Origin: Torreya grandis
Lineage: Eukaryota; Streptophyta; Pinopsida; Cupressales; Taxaceae
Direction: 5' to 3'
Assembly (NCBI GenBank): GCA_037957365.1
Contig: JARHVA010004092.1
Coordinates: 727,501-791,500, forward strand
Length of the DNA: 64,000 nt
A program made the position numbers and the translations under genes. Below, one piece after another: positions 22,736-34,628 of the stretch (positions within the stretch are counted from its first letter, which is position 1; each line of letters opens with the position of its first letter). The notes under the pieces were generated by a model. It was not told where the DNA came from. It made no database searches and saw nothing but the letters and a program-made list of their open reading frames with translations.

Positions 22736-23330
22736 TGTTATTTTGTGAGTCAGTCTTGATATGAGTTGGTTCTAATTAGTTCCTATCACTGGACTGTGAA
22801 TGGGAAACGTTTTAGTCGGCAGGTCATTGTCGAGACTGGCAGGGAATTTGGACGAACTTTGCAAGGATGTGCTTTGTAGTCAATATCTAATTTTTGGTGG
22901 TTCTGTCATGGTTTTAATTATTGAGGGAATCATTGATCCATTGAACCTGGTTTTTTAATTATACAGTTTTGAAGTAATTTAGTTGCAGGACTGTTGTGGA
23001 CTTAACATAGAGAAATTAGCAGGTGGAACAGCTTTGCCCCATGATCAGGATGATGGTCTCCTCAATTCCCCCCAACGGAGATTGTAGTGATGGTAAATTG
23101 GTGTTTCTCTACATTATGTTTTTTGAATAGAAATTGGATATGCACCCATAGGCATAGCCTTTGAATACGCGCCCATGAGATGCAAGGTAATCTTATTAGG
23201 ACTTCAGTAGCGGTCGAAGGCTAATATTCCATGTTAACCAACTCGAAATGCACAAACTAGGATTATGAAATCATTCTCCAATTGTAAACAAATCTTTTCA
23301 AATATACTGTACTGCCTTGATTTCAAGGAG
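22736..23330 (+). other. presumed 3' UTR and downstream flank of the ARF gene
   Basis: No ORF or repeat of note. No AATAAA occurs in the first 600 bp after the stop codon, so the poly(A) site cannot be placed. AATAAA-like strings first appear near 23597. The extent of the UTR is inferred from position only. Confidence 0.35.
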
Positions 23331-23630
23331 AGGCTAGGCTAGGTCTTTCTTGACATGTTTCTTGTATTTCTCTTACAACTGATATCAAAGTTGACAGAAG
23401 AAAAACTAGATCCTATGATAACAATTTTCTACTAATTTAATTTAAAATGTCATACTGTTCGGTACCATCTCTGATTTTATCCGGGTTACTTGACAAAGGT
23501 TTAATGTAAACTAAGATTTTCATTTAGTTCCATTTCTATAAGATAATTGAGTAGAAATTAAGACAAAACCTTGCGAGTTATATATCTAAATTTAAATAAA
23601 AAATAAACATTCAATTTAACTTTATTGCTA

Positions 23631-23686
23631 GGTGTGTGATCTTCCTGTTCTGAATCGAGGTGTGTGATCATCCTGATCTGAATCGA
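23631..23686 (+). repeat. 28-bp tandem duplication
   Basis: AGGTGTGTGATCNTCCTGNT followed by CTGAATCG occurs twice in a row with two differences. Confidence 0.85.
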
Positions 23687-24187
23687 GTGCCTGTAGCGCA
23701 GAAACTTTTATATGCTTAATCCAAGAGGATGATTAAAGGTAGTTCTTTTAGTATCACGCAATAAAGTTTGATGTACAAAATAAGTTGACTATAAAAGCTT
23801 ACAATTTGCAGACATGCAACTAGTGTTTAAACACGTAATCATATCAATGGTCCTTATCTCTATAATTCCATCATTACCGATATTATTAAAGATAGTAGTA
23901 ACACGCGCATTTTCTTTTAACAATAGGAAAACGCAACCAAAATAACTCTATTAAATGAAACAAACCACTATATTCTATATGGACACAACTGGAAAAAAAA
24001 TGTAATAAGAATGATCATTTATACATCTGAGAACAATGAAATTAGGAGTATTTTACCATTTAGAATTATTGCTAAATAAATTTAATGTCTTTTTTATTCC
24101 CTTCTTGAGTGGGTAAAAATGATGGTTTTGATCAAACCTCACAACTTATACAAAGAATACAACTTTTACTAAAAAGAATAGAAAGGA

Positions 24188-24383
24188 AAAACCACCACCA
24201 ACACAACCACCAAGCTAGTTGAGAAAGAGAAGATGAGAATTGAGCTAAGAAAGAGAAGATGAGAACTAAGGTCCAAAAAAAAATACTACCAACTCAACCA
24301 CAAAGCTAGTTGAAAAAGAGAAGACGAGAATTGCGCTGAGAAAGAGAAGATGAGAACTAAGGTCTCAAAGAAAAACACTGAAA
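24188..24383 (+). repeat. ~98-bp tandem duplication, purine-rich
   Basis: Two adjacent copies of a unit with CAACYACMAAGCTAGTTGA, then two subunits of GAGAAAGAGAAGATGAGAA, then CTAAGGTC. The second copy has scattered differences. There is no coding potential. Confidence 0.8.
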
Positions 24384-24799
24384 AAGCTTGATGCCCAATG
24401 AGATTACAACGGCAGCATCTAAAAAAAGGCTTTCAAAATTGAGATATTGTGTCTACGAACCAAGGGAAGAGCTAAGAGTGATCAAATGACAAAGAGGTTT
24501 GGAGAGATCAATGATGGCACAAACTCTCACAAATTTGGGAACTAAAAAGTTCTCGTCTAGCTTCACGATAGAGTATTAATCAACAATCTAATGTATTCCT
24601 CTTTTTTTTAAAATAGGAAGAAGATTATATAATTTGATCCAAAGGAGAGTTGGAGAGATCTCCATTTTTGCTGGATCGAAAAAAAGTGACCAAAAACCAA
24701 AAAAGGGGATGAACTTGGTAAAGAACAATAGACTTGAGCCAAACAAAATCCTTATCAAAGGCACTTTGAAAACCCACTAAGAAAAATCTTTGAATGATA

Positions 24800-24941
24800 T
24801 GGTATTTTCATATATATATATATATATGATATGGTGTTTTCATATATATATGCATATAATGTTTTTCAAAATTTTATATTATTTTCACTTATCACATATC
24901 ACATAAATACTTGAAAGCGATATATGTATGATATTGTGTTT
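24800..24941 (+). repeat. diverged direct copy of the palindrome's right arm, with AT tracts
   Basis: From 24857 the sequence TAATGTTTTTCAA through CATATCACATAAATACTTGA runs in the same direction as 25173-25257 but with several differences. It abuts the perfect palindrome that follows. Just before it, GATATGGTNTTTTCATATATA is itself duplicated (24798 and 24829). This suggests repeated fold-back events at one locus. Confidence 0.7.
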
Positions 24942-25118
24942 AAAAATTGTGTCTATCTTTTCTATCATCTTTTCCCTTTGAAGTAAAAAATTGACGTGCT
25001 ATTTAATTATTTTATTGTTTGTTTTCTATGTTCATCTTAAAACACGGATATCATCTAATGCTTTCAAGTATTTATGTGATATGTGATACGTGAAAATAAT
25101 CAAAAAAAATTGAAAAAC

Positions 25119-25176
<58 letters not shown>

Positions 25177-25353
25177 GTTTTTCAATTTTTTTTGATTATT
25201 TTCACGTATCACATATCACATAAATACTTGAAAGCATTAGATGATATCCGTGTTTTAAGATGAACATAGAAAACAAACAATAAAATAATTAAATAGCACG
25301 TCAATTTTTTACTTCAAAGGGAAAAGATGATAGAAAAGATAGACACAATTTTT
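24942..25353. repeat. perfect 412-bp palindrome with (TA)27 centre
   Basis: The left arm 24942-25120 and right arm 25175-25353 (179 bp each) are reverse complements with no mismatch that I could find over their length. They are joined by a TA tract at 25121-25174. The symmetry is exact about 25147.5. The arms hold no coding sequence. Possible origins are a fold-back or MITE-like element, a recent inversion duplication, or an assembly artefact. Transcripts would form a near-perfect hairpin. Confidence 0.95.
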
Positions 25354-25739
25354 TTATGTGCATAAAAACAAAGATTACACAACTAAAACATGTTAAATGT
25401 AATGATGTTGATGAAGACTTTACATTTTATGGACTTAATTGGCCTATAAGAATCCAATAAAGAGGGGTAAAAATCACTATTTATTTTTAATTTTTAAATT
25501 AAATGGTGATTTTTGAGTTGTTTACATCAATACTAAATATTGTAATTATTATAAGTTGTTCTTATTCAATGTGTCTTTGCAATTTATAGAATTTTCGTAA
25601 TCAATCTTTTGGTGATCAATATATTTCTTAATCAAAATATTTTTGTAATTTTTGAACTCTTAAAATAAGATAAATTTGTGAGAAATTTTTTAACACCTAT
25701 TTTTTTTGAAAAAAAAACTCAAACTACTAAAACTTTGTT

Positions 25740-26045
25740 AAGTATAGTAGAGTGGTTTTACATTAACAATGCACTACACCTAATCATTAACAATATATGG
25801 TTCAAATTAGAATAGATATAATCAAATAAACAATAAAAATAGACCTAGTTCCGATAGAGGAATATTCTAGAATAATTGAAATTTGCAAAGCACGAGTTTT
25901 GAGAAGAATACAAAATTGTTGTAAATTTGAAGATTTTAGAGATTTAATTATTTGGAAATAAGTCTAAGAACTAACTCAGATATAATTTAGAAATTTCAAA
26001 GCAAACCAACAACTTCTAAGTTTTGACCAAGGGTGGATTGCTATG
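25740..26045. repeat. repeat copy shared with 33190-33490
   Basis: Sequence ending CTTTTGACCAAGGGTGGATTGCTA closely resembles 33190-33490 in the same direction, with scattered changes. The two copies flank the gypsy gag/protease remains at 30.6-32.65 kb, so they may be remnants of its LTRs. Exact ends were not found. Confidence 0.5.
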
Positions 26046-26467
26046 CCATTGGGTATTACTCGGTGCATACTTTAGGTTTAAGCTACGCTTTTGGGCACTG
26101 TAAAATTATGTAGAACAAGTTTGACGACTCTGATCCTCTACTCTTGGGCTTGAAAAACCTTGTTTGCTTTTTAGAATTCACTATGCATAACCCAAAAATT
26201 GACCCCCTTCCTTGAAACCTTAATCAGTTCAAAAAATCTTGCAAAACCTTTAAAAATGTAGTCAATTGAGGGGATGTCTCAATCAGAGTCTTGTCCTTGG
26301 AGAAGCTGGAAACTGACATATGTAGTTCAACAAACAATCATGGTGATGCAAGCCCTAATCCTTATACACCTTTTCACTACATGAACAATTTGCTATGATG
26401 AAATATAAAGACTCCATATGAAATTATACTTATCAAATCAGAGGTTTGACTTGTGCTTGTTACTTTT

Positions 26468-27281
26468 GACATATATTTTCTTAGAACTCTTGCTTTCACT
26501 TACTTTTTATTCATTTTCCTATATGCAATAATGCACTTGTGTATATATATATATTTCAAAAATTTAAATTAGGACACTATTGGTACGCAAGCTGACACAC
26601 ATATGGCAAGAAAATTGACAAAAAGAAGCACAAACCTTGGGAAAAACAAAGGGAAGGGTCAAAGGACCCAAAAGAGAAGGGGACTAAGAGCGTAGTGGTA
26701 TGCTCATAATCAAACCTAGGAAACAACCAAAAAACACATGGGAGAGAGAAAATAGGGAGGAGAAAGAAAATAGATGGAACGGGGATCAAACGAAGCCCAA
26801 CATAGAGAAAAACATGCACCAATAAGAGTTAAAATAAACCAATAACACATGTACCCTAAATAAATGCAACCTTGCATTTAAAACTACCCTCAAACCCAAA
26901 TTAGGTGTCTACATAATGCTCCACTTTGATGTCTGTGCATGTGTACATATCAAAGTAAAACAAACAAGTGTAATCAAAAAGATTGTAGAAGATGTTGTGG
27001 TTGAATCTTTCCTTCAAGTCAATATACAAATGAAAATGATAGGAAAGTTAAAAGGAAAAAGAGGTTACCTTATCTTAGGGTCTAGCTTGTCCAATCGGCA
27101 AAAACAAAAGAATACATATGCTCCTCGGAATTTGTTGCAACTGTCTTGATTGCCACTACGAAAGTCATGAAGATCTTCGAACAAACATCTATGCTCGTAT
27201 GTCTGAAATATGACATATATTTTCTTATAACTCTTGCTTTCATTTAATTTTCATTCATTTTCTTATATGCAATAATGCACT

Positions 27282-27378
<97 letters not shown>

Positions 27379-28031
27379 CTCAAATTTAAATTAGGACACT
27401 ATTGGTACACAAGCTGACACACATATGGCAAGAAAATTGACAAAAAGAATCACAAACCTTGGGAAAAACAAAGGGAAGGGTCAAAGGACCCAAAAGAGAA
27501 GGGGACCAAGAGCGTAGTGGTATGCTCATGGTCAAACCTAGGAAACAACCAAAAAACACATGGGAGAGAGAAAATAGGGAGGAGAAAGAAAATACAAGGA
27601 ACAGGGATCAAACGAAGCCCAACATAGAGAAAACATGCACCAATAAGAGTTAAAATGAACCAATAACACATGGACCCTAAATAAATGCAACCTTACATTT
27701 AAAACTTCCCTCAAACCCAAATTAGGTGTCTACATAATACTCCACTTTGAGGTCTGTGCATGCGTACATATCAAAGTAAAATAAACAAGTATAATCAGAA
27801 GGATTGTAGAAGATGTTGTGGTTAAATATTTCCTTCAAGTCAATATACACATGATAATGATAGGAAAGTCAAAAGGGAAAAGAGGTTACCTTATCTTAGG
27901 GTCTAACTCATCCAATTGGAAAAAATAAAAGAATACATATGTTCCTCAGAATCTGTTGCAAGTGCCTTGATTGCCACTATGAAAGTCATGAAGATATTCA
28001 AACAAACATCTATGCTCATTGTCTGAAATAT
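26468..28031 (+). repeat. 0.75-kb tandem direct duplication
   Basis: Copy 1 starts GACATATATTTTCTTA at 26468 and copy 2 starts the same way at 27212. They run in parallel through GGACACTATTGGTACRCAAGC, CCTTGGGAAAAACAAAGGGA and CATCTATGCTCG/ATT to about 28031. They are highly similar and differ mainly by a TA expansion in copy 2. The hydrophobic minus-strand frames in both copies are shadows of an A/G-rich strand. Confidence 0.9.
27283..27376. repeat. (TA)n microsatellite, ~94 bp
   Basis: A long uninterrupted AT dinucleotide tract in copy 2 of the tandem duplication; copy 1 has only about 14 bp at the same place (26541-26552). Confidence 0.95.
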
Positions 28032-28519
28032 GAAACAATGTGTACTTGTAAACACAAGGGAAACATTTGTGTAAGTTAATCAATGTCTATATAAATCCAT
28101 AATCAAGGAACTACTAAAATGAAAGAATAAAATATAGGAATGGATACATCTGGTTGTGTAGAATTTGTGATGTGGTCTCTATGAAATCCATATCTCATAA
28201 TTTGTGTCATCTTTGATATGTGTGTCGTTAAGGAGATAAAGTAGAATACATTAAATAACACCGTGGATACTTTTGAATGCAGGAGCATGGAGAAGTATGT
28301 TGTATAACACTTTTGGAGTGCTATGTATCATGATGTGATTGAAGAAAGAATAAGTAGATTATATTCTCCCCTTTTGTGTGGGATGAACTTGTCAATCACA
28401 TATCTTAAAAGAAAGGGATTACGTGTACCATGTTTAAAACAAGAGAAAATAAAGCACTACTATATATCCATAGTAAGATGTCATTATGAAAGCATGTATG
28501 TATACAAGATTTTGTTATA

Positions 28520-28522
<3 letters not shown>

Positions 28523-28568
<46 letters not shown>
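28523..28568. repeat. (TA)n microsatellite
   Basis: About 23 AT units followed by CATGAAAGCA. No gene is nearby. Confidence 0.93.
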
Positions 28569-28569
<1 letters not shown>

Positions 28570-28570
<1 letters not shown>

Positions 28571-30600
28571 TGAAAGCACATATACATAAAGGGATTCAAT
28601 GTGTGTGTGTATAGGTCTAAGTTATATAAGTTTCATCTTGAAAGCATGCATGTAATAGGTCACTTGACTCGTGTGTCTGAGTCTAATAAATGTAGGAAAA
28701 ATATTAATTGGTTTCCCCCATACAGGTAAGGTGTAGTCAATGTAGGTGTAAAGACATCATGCCATTTTATGGAAAATATATAACCAATTTAAGCATTAGC
28801 ATAAAATATGCCCTTGAATGGGCATGGTATAATCAATGTAATCATACCAACAAGGGGATACCCCAATATGGACACGCTGTAATCAATGAAACATACAAGG
28901 TAATATGCCCCAATGTAGTGCATCGACAAACATAGCAAAGAAAATGTACACAAGGATATGTGCCCCAATAGATGCATGGTAGGACCCATGGCAATGTAGG
29001 AAAGAAAAAATATATCAAATCAAAGATTATTTTGCATGATATAGATCATGTCACCAAGCACATAACAACATAGAGTAAAAAGGCAAGAAATGGTACATAG
29101 AGCAAACAAACACAAGCATGTAACACAATATACAAAGAAAACATCACTCATATGAAAGACAAGAGTGGCCCACCAAACAACAAGCATATGAAGAAAATAC
29201 ATCAAATAAAGGGTAGACTAGGGAGGCATGGCAGATAGTAAGCATATAGAGCAAACACATCAAACAACATAGAGGAAATTAATCATGCCAAAGTGTATGC
29301 TATACATGATACATCGTGTAATATATAAATATGTGAAAGCTTAATATGATAAAGGAAACCAAGAAAGATATAACCTGAAGCATTACTAGGAGGTGTCTTC
29401 TAGGATGCTACTAGAGAGAGGATGAAAGATCTCCTAGTCAATTGTGAACCCATAATCATATGTATAAAATTGTAGGTCCTGCATCTAAATCAATAATACC
29501 ATCAATAAAATATGCATAAACAATGTGTAACCTCTATCAATAGGTAGATAATCGTAATGTATCAAGCTGTGTACCCATGTAACACTCAAAAGATAAAGAA
29601 AAATAAATTTGAGAAGACATGGAATAATCAAGGAATTCGATCAAATGAGAAAAACACCAACAAACAAAAGTGAGAAGGAATAAAGGAGGGATCCCTTCTA
29701 ACCTACAACTTTTCTCAGAACTATGCACACAATGGGGCACATGGCCTCAATATATAGTGTGTTGTCATCATCATGGGGAATTTCACAGGATTTTGGGATA
29801 AGACACAACAAACAAAAGCAGGGGCCACAAGCAAAAGAATCTAGACCAAAAAAGTAAAATGAAGAGGCTAGAAGAATGGCACATGTACATGAAGAAGGGA
29901 CCACAAGCAAACAACGAGGATAGAGGAAACTTGAGTCATATAGACCACAAAAAAAAGGCAACTTAAAAATTCAATCCCAAATAAAGAAGGAACATAAAAA
30001 AACTAGAATAAGCCAAAAACAAAGGGAGATATAAGGGGTAGTAAGCATGACAAAATGATAGAAATGAAAAAAAGATTTCAAAATCCATAGGCAAACAAAA
30101 GAAGAAGCAAAACCAAAGAAAGTAAGAAAATAAACAGTGAACAAGCAAGGATATCAATAAAAATAAATAGAAATGGCTCAGGTGCAAACCTATGGGGTTA
30201 GCCAAAAAAGGCTAACCAAGACTATTGGTTGAATCATCATCATAATGTGTATAAGTGGAAGCAAATCTAACCTTAAGAGAAAAAATAGGATGTCTAGGTA
30301 CCCATGAGTCTAACAAAGATAATATGTTATCATTGTCACTATAGGAATCATCAATGTAATCATCATCATTATAATAATTATCATTGCAAGGAGTTGTGTT
30401 AGCTTTTGTACCCTCTTGTAAATTAATACACTTAATTAGGTGCGAGAGGTTGTGATAAGATTACTTTGGTATGTGGGTGAGTATGTGCTTGGAGTTCAAG
30501 TGTTCTTACTTGAGGTTTTATGATTAATTTATTCTCTGATAGTTTTTTTAGGCAACACTTCATGTTGAAATTGTGGTGGAGGCTCATAGGTAGCATCTTG
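28570..30600. other. no gene recognised; degenerate LTR-type sequence
   Basis: The stretch has degenerate repeats such as CCCCAATRTRGRNACG and GTAATCAATG (28730-28990), then A/G-rich sequence to 30200. Minus-strand frames at 29698-30205 are Phe/Leu/Cys-rich shadows of the purine-rich strand. No domain or RNA gene was seen. It may be the non-coding part of the gypsy element whose gag and protease lie just to the right. Confidence 0.45.
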
Positions 30601-32650
30601 TATAGTAATCATGTTTTTATCATGAACATATTTTAAGCAATAGTGTAATGTGGATGAGATTAATTCATTTGATTAAACCATGATCATCCAATCAACACAT
30701 CATATATCCCATTATCCAATAATACTTGAAACCAAACTAAGATGGTCTTATGACCCATTGTGATAGGTAAGGTAATGCCTCTAAGTGGTTTGTAGATAAT
30801 CCCATCATTTCCTTTAATAACCATGGTTATACTAGCTAAATCTTGTCGAATATATCAAAGGAAACAAATTTCACTACACACACATTTATAATCGAACCAT
30901 TATAAGTCATTATGCCATTTTTTATCCTTGAATGTTTATCAATGAAAGCTCAAATGAATAGTGGTCCATTATTAGAGTCATATTTTAGGATTTCATGATC
31001 ATAGAATATAATTGGTGGTAGCTCTTAATGCATTGTATTGACCACACATATTAATCCATAAGGTATACGAATTCTAGAATATTGTGATGGTTGTTTTTGA
31101 GCTATCAAATGAACATTTTCTTGGTCCTTGGATTGAGTGGCATGATTTGGAACAAGATTCATGAATATTTTCAAATGTTTGTTTTTTGGTGCCACTAATT
31201 CATTCAGAGGAATATTATGACCATCTATCTGAATTTGTTTACTTTCAATAAGGTATTGGATCTTATGTTTCAATGTTAATCTATTTTATGAATGTATAAT
31301 GAGTCTATGATAACCACCATATGCACTAGTGTCATAATTATTAGGCAAGGTCCTTGATGGGTGAATTTCTCTTAGGAGGTAAAAGTAATCATATTACAAT
31401 AAAGTAATCATTTAAACACATGTTGAGTACTTTCATTCAATGTTGTAAATTGTCTTTGTTTTCTTTGTTGTGATAAGCCTAGCCCATTGGATGGTTGGTC
31501 AACTGCATTCACTACACTATTAGCCTCATTCTTAGGCTAAAAAGTATTGTCACTACTTTTAGCCTTGAATTTTGGTTTACCTTGGAATTTGGCTTCACTA
31601 TGTAGGTAGATGAATTAGTCTCATTTTAAGCATGTTGGCCTATATAAGTTTGATCTCATAGTTTCTAACTCCATGATAGATCATCAAAAGATGGATACAT
31701 TTAAAGACCACTTTGTCCTTGACGGGTAAAAGTAAATTTTGAGAAAATATAATTTGTTATTCACTATCAAGTAATTGGCAAGTCATTTATGTAACCATTA
31801 TTTTGAATCTAAGCACACAATCAATAACATTATCATTTAATACTTGTTTAAGTTGATGAATTTGTGAAAATTTGATCTTCAAGCTATTGTTGATTGAAAA
31901 ATGGACTAAGAAATCATTGGCCAAAGAATTGAAAATGTGTATGAATATGGATGGAAAAACATAAAACAAATCAAGAGTGTAGTACTTAAGGCTTATAGGA
32001 AGCAACTTCTTTAACAATTTATCATCATGCACAAATTCCATACATAAAGCATACAAAGATTTAATGTGATGAGAAAGAACACCATTACCATTGAATAATT
32101 CAAACTTCGGGCCACAAAACCTATAAGAATAGGGTAAATAAGGAAATCATAAGCCAAGGGGTTGAGTAATATATAATGTGAAGTGACCCTAAAACTTTAA
32201 TTTTAAGACCCTTTAGAGCAATTTAACTTGTTGTTGCATATAACACATGGTTTGGGCTAGGGCATTAACTTTGGGATTTGGAATAGAAGTGGTGGTAGTA
32301 TAGGTGGGAATATAAGCATTGGGTAATCATAAAACACCATGAAGAAGAGATTAAATTTGATAAACATGTTGAGATATTTAATGAATGTGAGAAGCAACAA
32401 GTGAAACATTAAAACCAGTTTGAGGAGGAAAAGAAGTAATAATACAATTGGAAGAAATGGGAGAAGGATAAACATAAAAATAAATTGGGGTGAAACAACA
32501 TTATCAAGCATGGAAGGGGAAGCTCTAGAAATATGATCTACATTAGTGGCACTCATATATCTATTATTCACCCCATTATGTATATCTTCTATGTGAGGCT
32601 CTTGAGTAAGGGATTTTCTTTGGATATCACTCAACACATACAACATTGCA
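30600..32650 (-). pseudogene. Ty3-gypsy gag-protease remnant
   Basis: Reading the minus strand from about 32650, a broken gag gives FELFNGNGVLSHHIKSL (about 32090) and FIHIFNSLANDFLVHFS (about 31945) with LKIKFSQIHQLKQVLNDNV, the plant gypsy Gag core. A linker with LKHKIQYLIESKQIQIDG (about 31270) follows. Then comes a weak protease lead (YDHEILKYDSNNGPLFI, about 31000) and a heavily mutated active-site region (about 30890). The order gag then protease is normal here. Several frameshifts and stops are present. No reverse transcriptase or integrase was found downstream. Confidence 0.7.
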
Positions 32651-33189
32651 CCTATTTATGTAGAATAATCTAGGATGTGTTTCCTAAAAAATTAAAGTCT
32701 TTCAACTCCATATTTATCATCATTAGAAGCATCAATAGTTTGAGATCTAGACACAACATTATTGTTCACAAAATTTACATTTACAACATTATCATTCACA
32801 ACATTTGCATTTTCAACATTATCATTCACAAAATTATTAACACCATCAAGATACACAATTTTATTTTCCAAATAAACATGAGTACAAACCAAAGGAATTT
32901 CAACAAAATAAACATGTTTTCAACTCAATCTATGAATTTTCCTAATAGGGGTATTAAAATCTAATCACCTTTGGTGGCATAAGATGGAAACATATATAAC
33001 ATGTAGATCTAACTTATAATTTTAAATATAAAGTAAGCACAACAAACAAGGGTTTACAAACCACACACAAGGGCCAGGGATAATGATTACAAACAAGATA
33101 TAATAATCCTTATAAAAATAAAATCCAACGTATTATAAGTGATGTATAACCCTAAGGGTGTAAGAGGGCACACTTTAACCAAAATAAAA

Positions 33190-33490
33190 TATCAATAAAG
33201 TGGTTTACATAAAAATTTCACTACATATAACCATAAATAATGTGTGATTCATGTCAAATACCTAAGTAAACAATATAAAACCTAATTTCAATAGAAAAAT
33301 ATTCCATAAGAATTGAAATGTACAAAGCTATGGTTCTAAGTAGAATACTAAATCATCACAATTTTGTTGAATATCAAAGGATAAAATCATTTTGAAATAG
33401 GTAAAAGAGATAAAATGGACATAACCCAAATATTTTAGATCAAAATTCAAACTTTAAACTTTTGACCAAGAGTGGAGTGCTACATTCCTA
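33190..33490. repeat. repeat copy shared with 25740-26045
   Basis: Contains CTTTTGACCAAGAGTGGAGTGCTA and an upstream segment alignable with the copy 7.4 kb to the left. See that entry; it may be an LTR remnant of the gypsy element between them. Confidence 0.5.
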
Positions 33491-34628
33491 GATGCAGACA
33501 AGAATGAGGGGGCCAAGTGAATGGCTGACTTACTCCCTAGTAAAAACCTGCACTCAATTTTTAGAGGACATGCATAGACACAAAAAATTGTAATAGAAAC
33601 AAAAACAATATATTTATTGAATAATCATATAATATTACAAATATTCACACACTTTCAAACCCTTCGCCCTACTAAATATGAAGAAGGCATTACACTCAAT
33701 CTCATCGATTGGCTTCAGTGAACATACATTACGCTTATATGATCTTGAATTTTATTCTCTTTCTCTATGAGTTAAACTCAATTCTCTCTCAACTCTACTC
33801 TCATGGAGTTATAACTGACTCTCCCCCAACAACTAACTTTAAACTCTTGTTCCAAAATTGATCTGAATCTCGCTTGCAAAACATTAACATCTTACAAGCC
33901 TCTTCAAGCTCCCTCTATCTTAGAAAATAGCTCACATTTCATGTTTTTAAATTCCATGAAGTTATTTTACCCATACATTTATCATGGGAGAAATTATTGG
34001 ATACTATGAATTGATGGTTACCAAATAGTTGTGGTGGTTTTGTAAACGATGGTTAATGTAGAATGATAGTTTAAAAATTAGCACTTAAATTAAGTAGTAG
34101 TTTCATCACCTTCTGAAAAATCAATCATTAGACCTTTGGGAGATGATTGAAATCAATCCTTCATCACTTTTTTGACATGGATAACTCTTGATGATGTTCT
34201 CTGCATTGTTGTTGATCTTATTCCACATGCACAACATTGTTGTCATGGTTGATAAGTTACACAAACACAAACATATGTATATAAGAGTGAAAAATAACAC
34301 AATATCATGTTTTTTATTAATGCAAGACTATTTGTGAACCTAAATTCTCTTATGTCAGACACCCCAAGTAACTTAAATTATCCATGAGATATTGTTCATG
34401 AACCTTGTATGAGCTATTTATGGGTTTTATACTACTTGGAAACCTCAAACACACTCAAACAAGTTGTGTCTTCAAATAATATATTATTCCAATTAATAGT
34501 ATAATATGTGTACTTTTTTGAACTTAGTTTGAACAAAGGATATTTAAAAAGTAAAAAACTAATGAAATTTACATTACATAAGATATAACATAAACTAAAT
34601 AGATTTGCATGCTAATAGAGAGTTAATC
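33491..34628. other. no gene recognised
   Basis: AT-rich sequence with no domain, RNA gene or clear repeat. It is bounded on the right by the 2.2-kb LTR element. Confidence 0.5.

Noticed and set aside
29698..30205. Hydrophobic Phe/Leu/Cys-rich minus-strand frames resembling membrane proteins
   Set aside because: The complementary strand is simply A/G-rich. The same artefact appears in both copies at 26577-26822 and 27450-27671. There is no family resemblance.
32677..32964. Ile/Asn-rich + strand frame with repeated NIIIHN units
   Set aside because: It is antisense to gypsy-related leader sequence and consists of a short degenerate nucleotide repeat.
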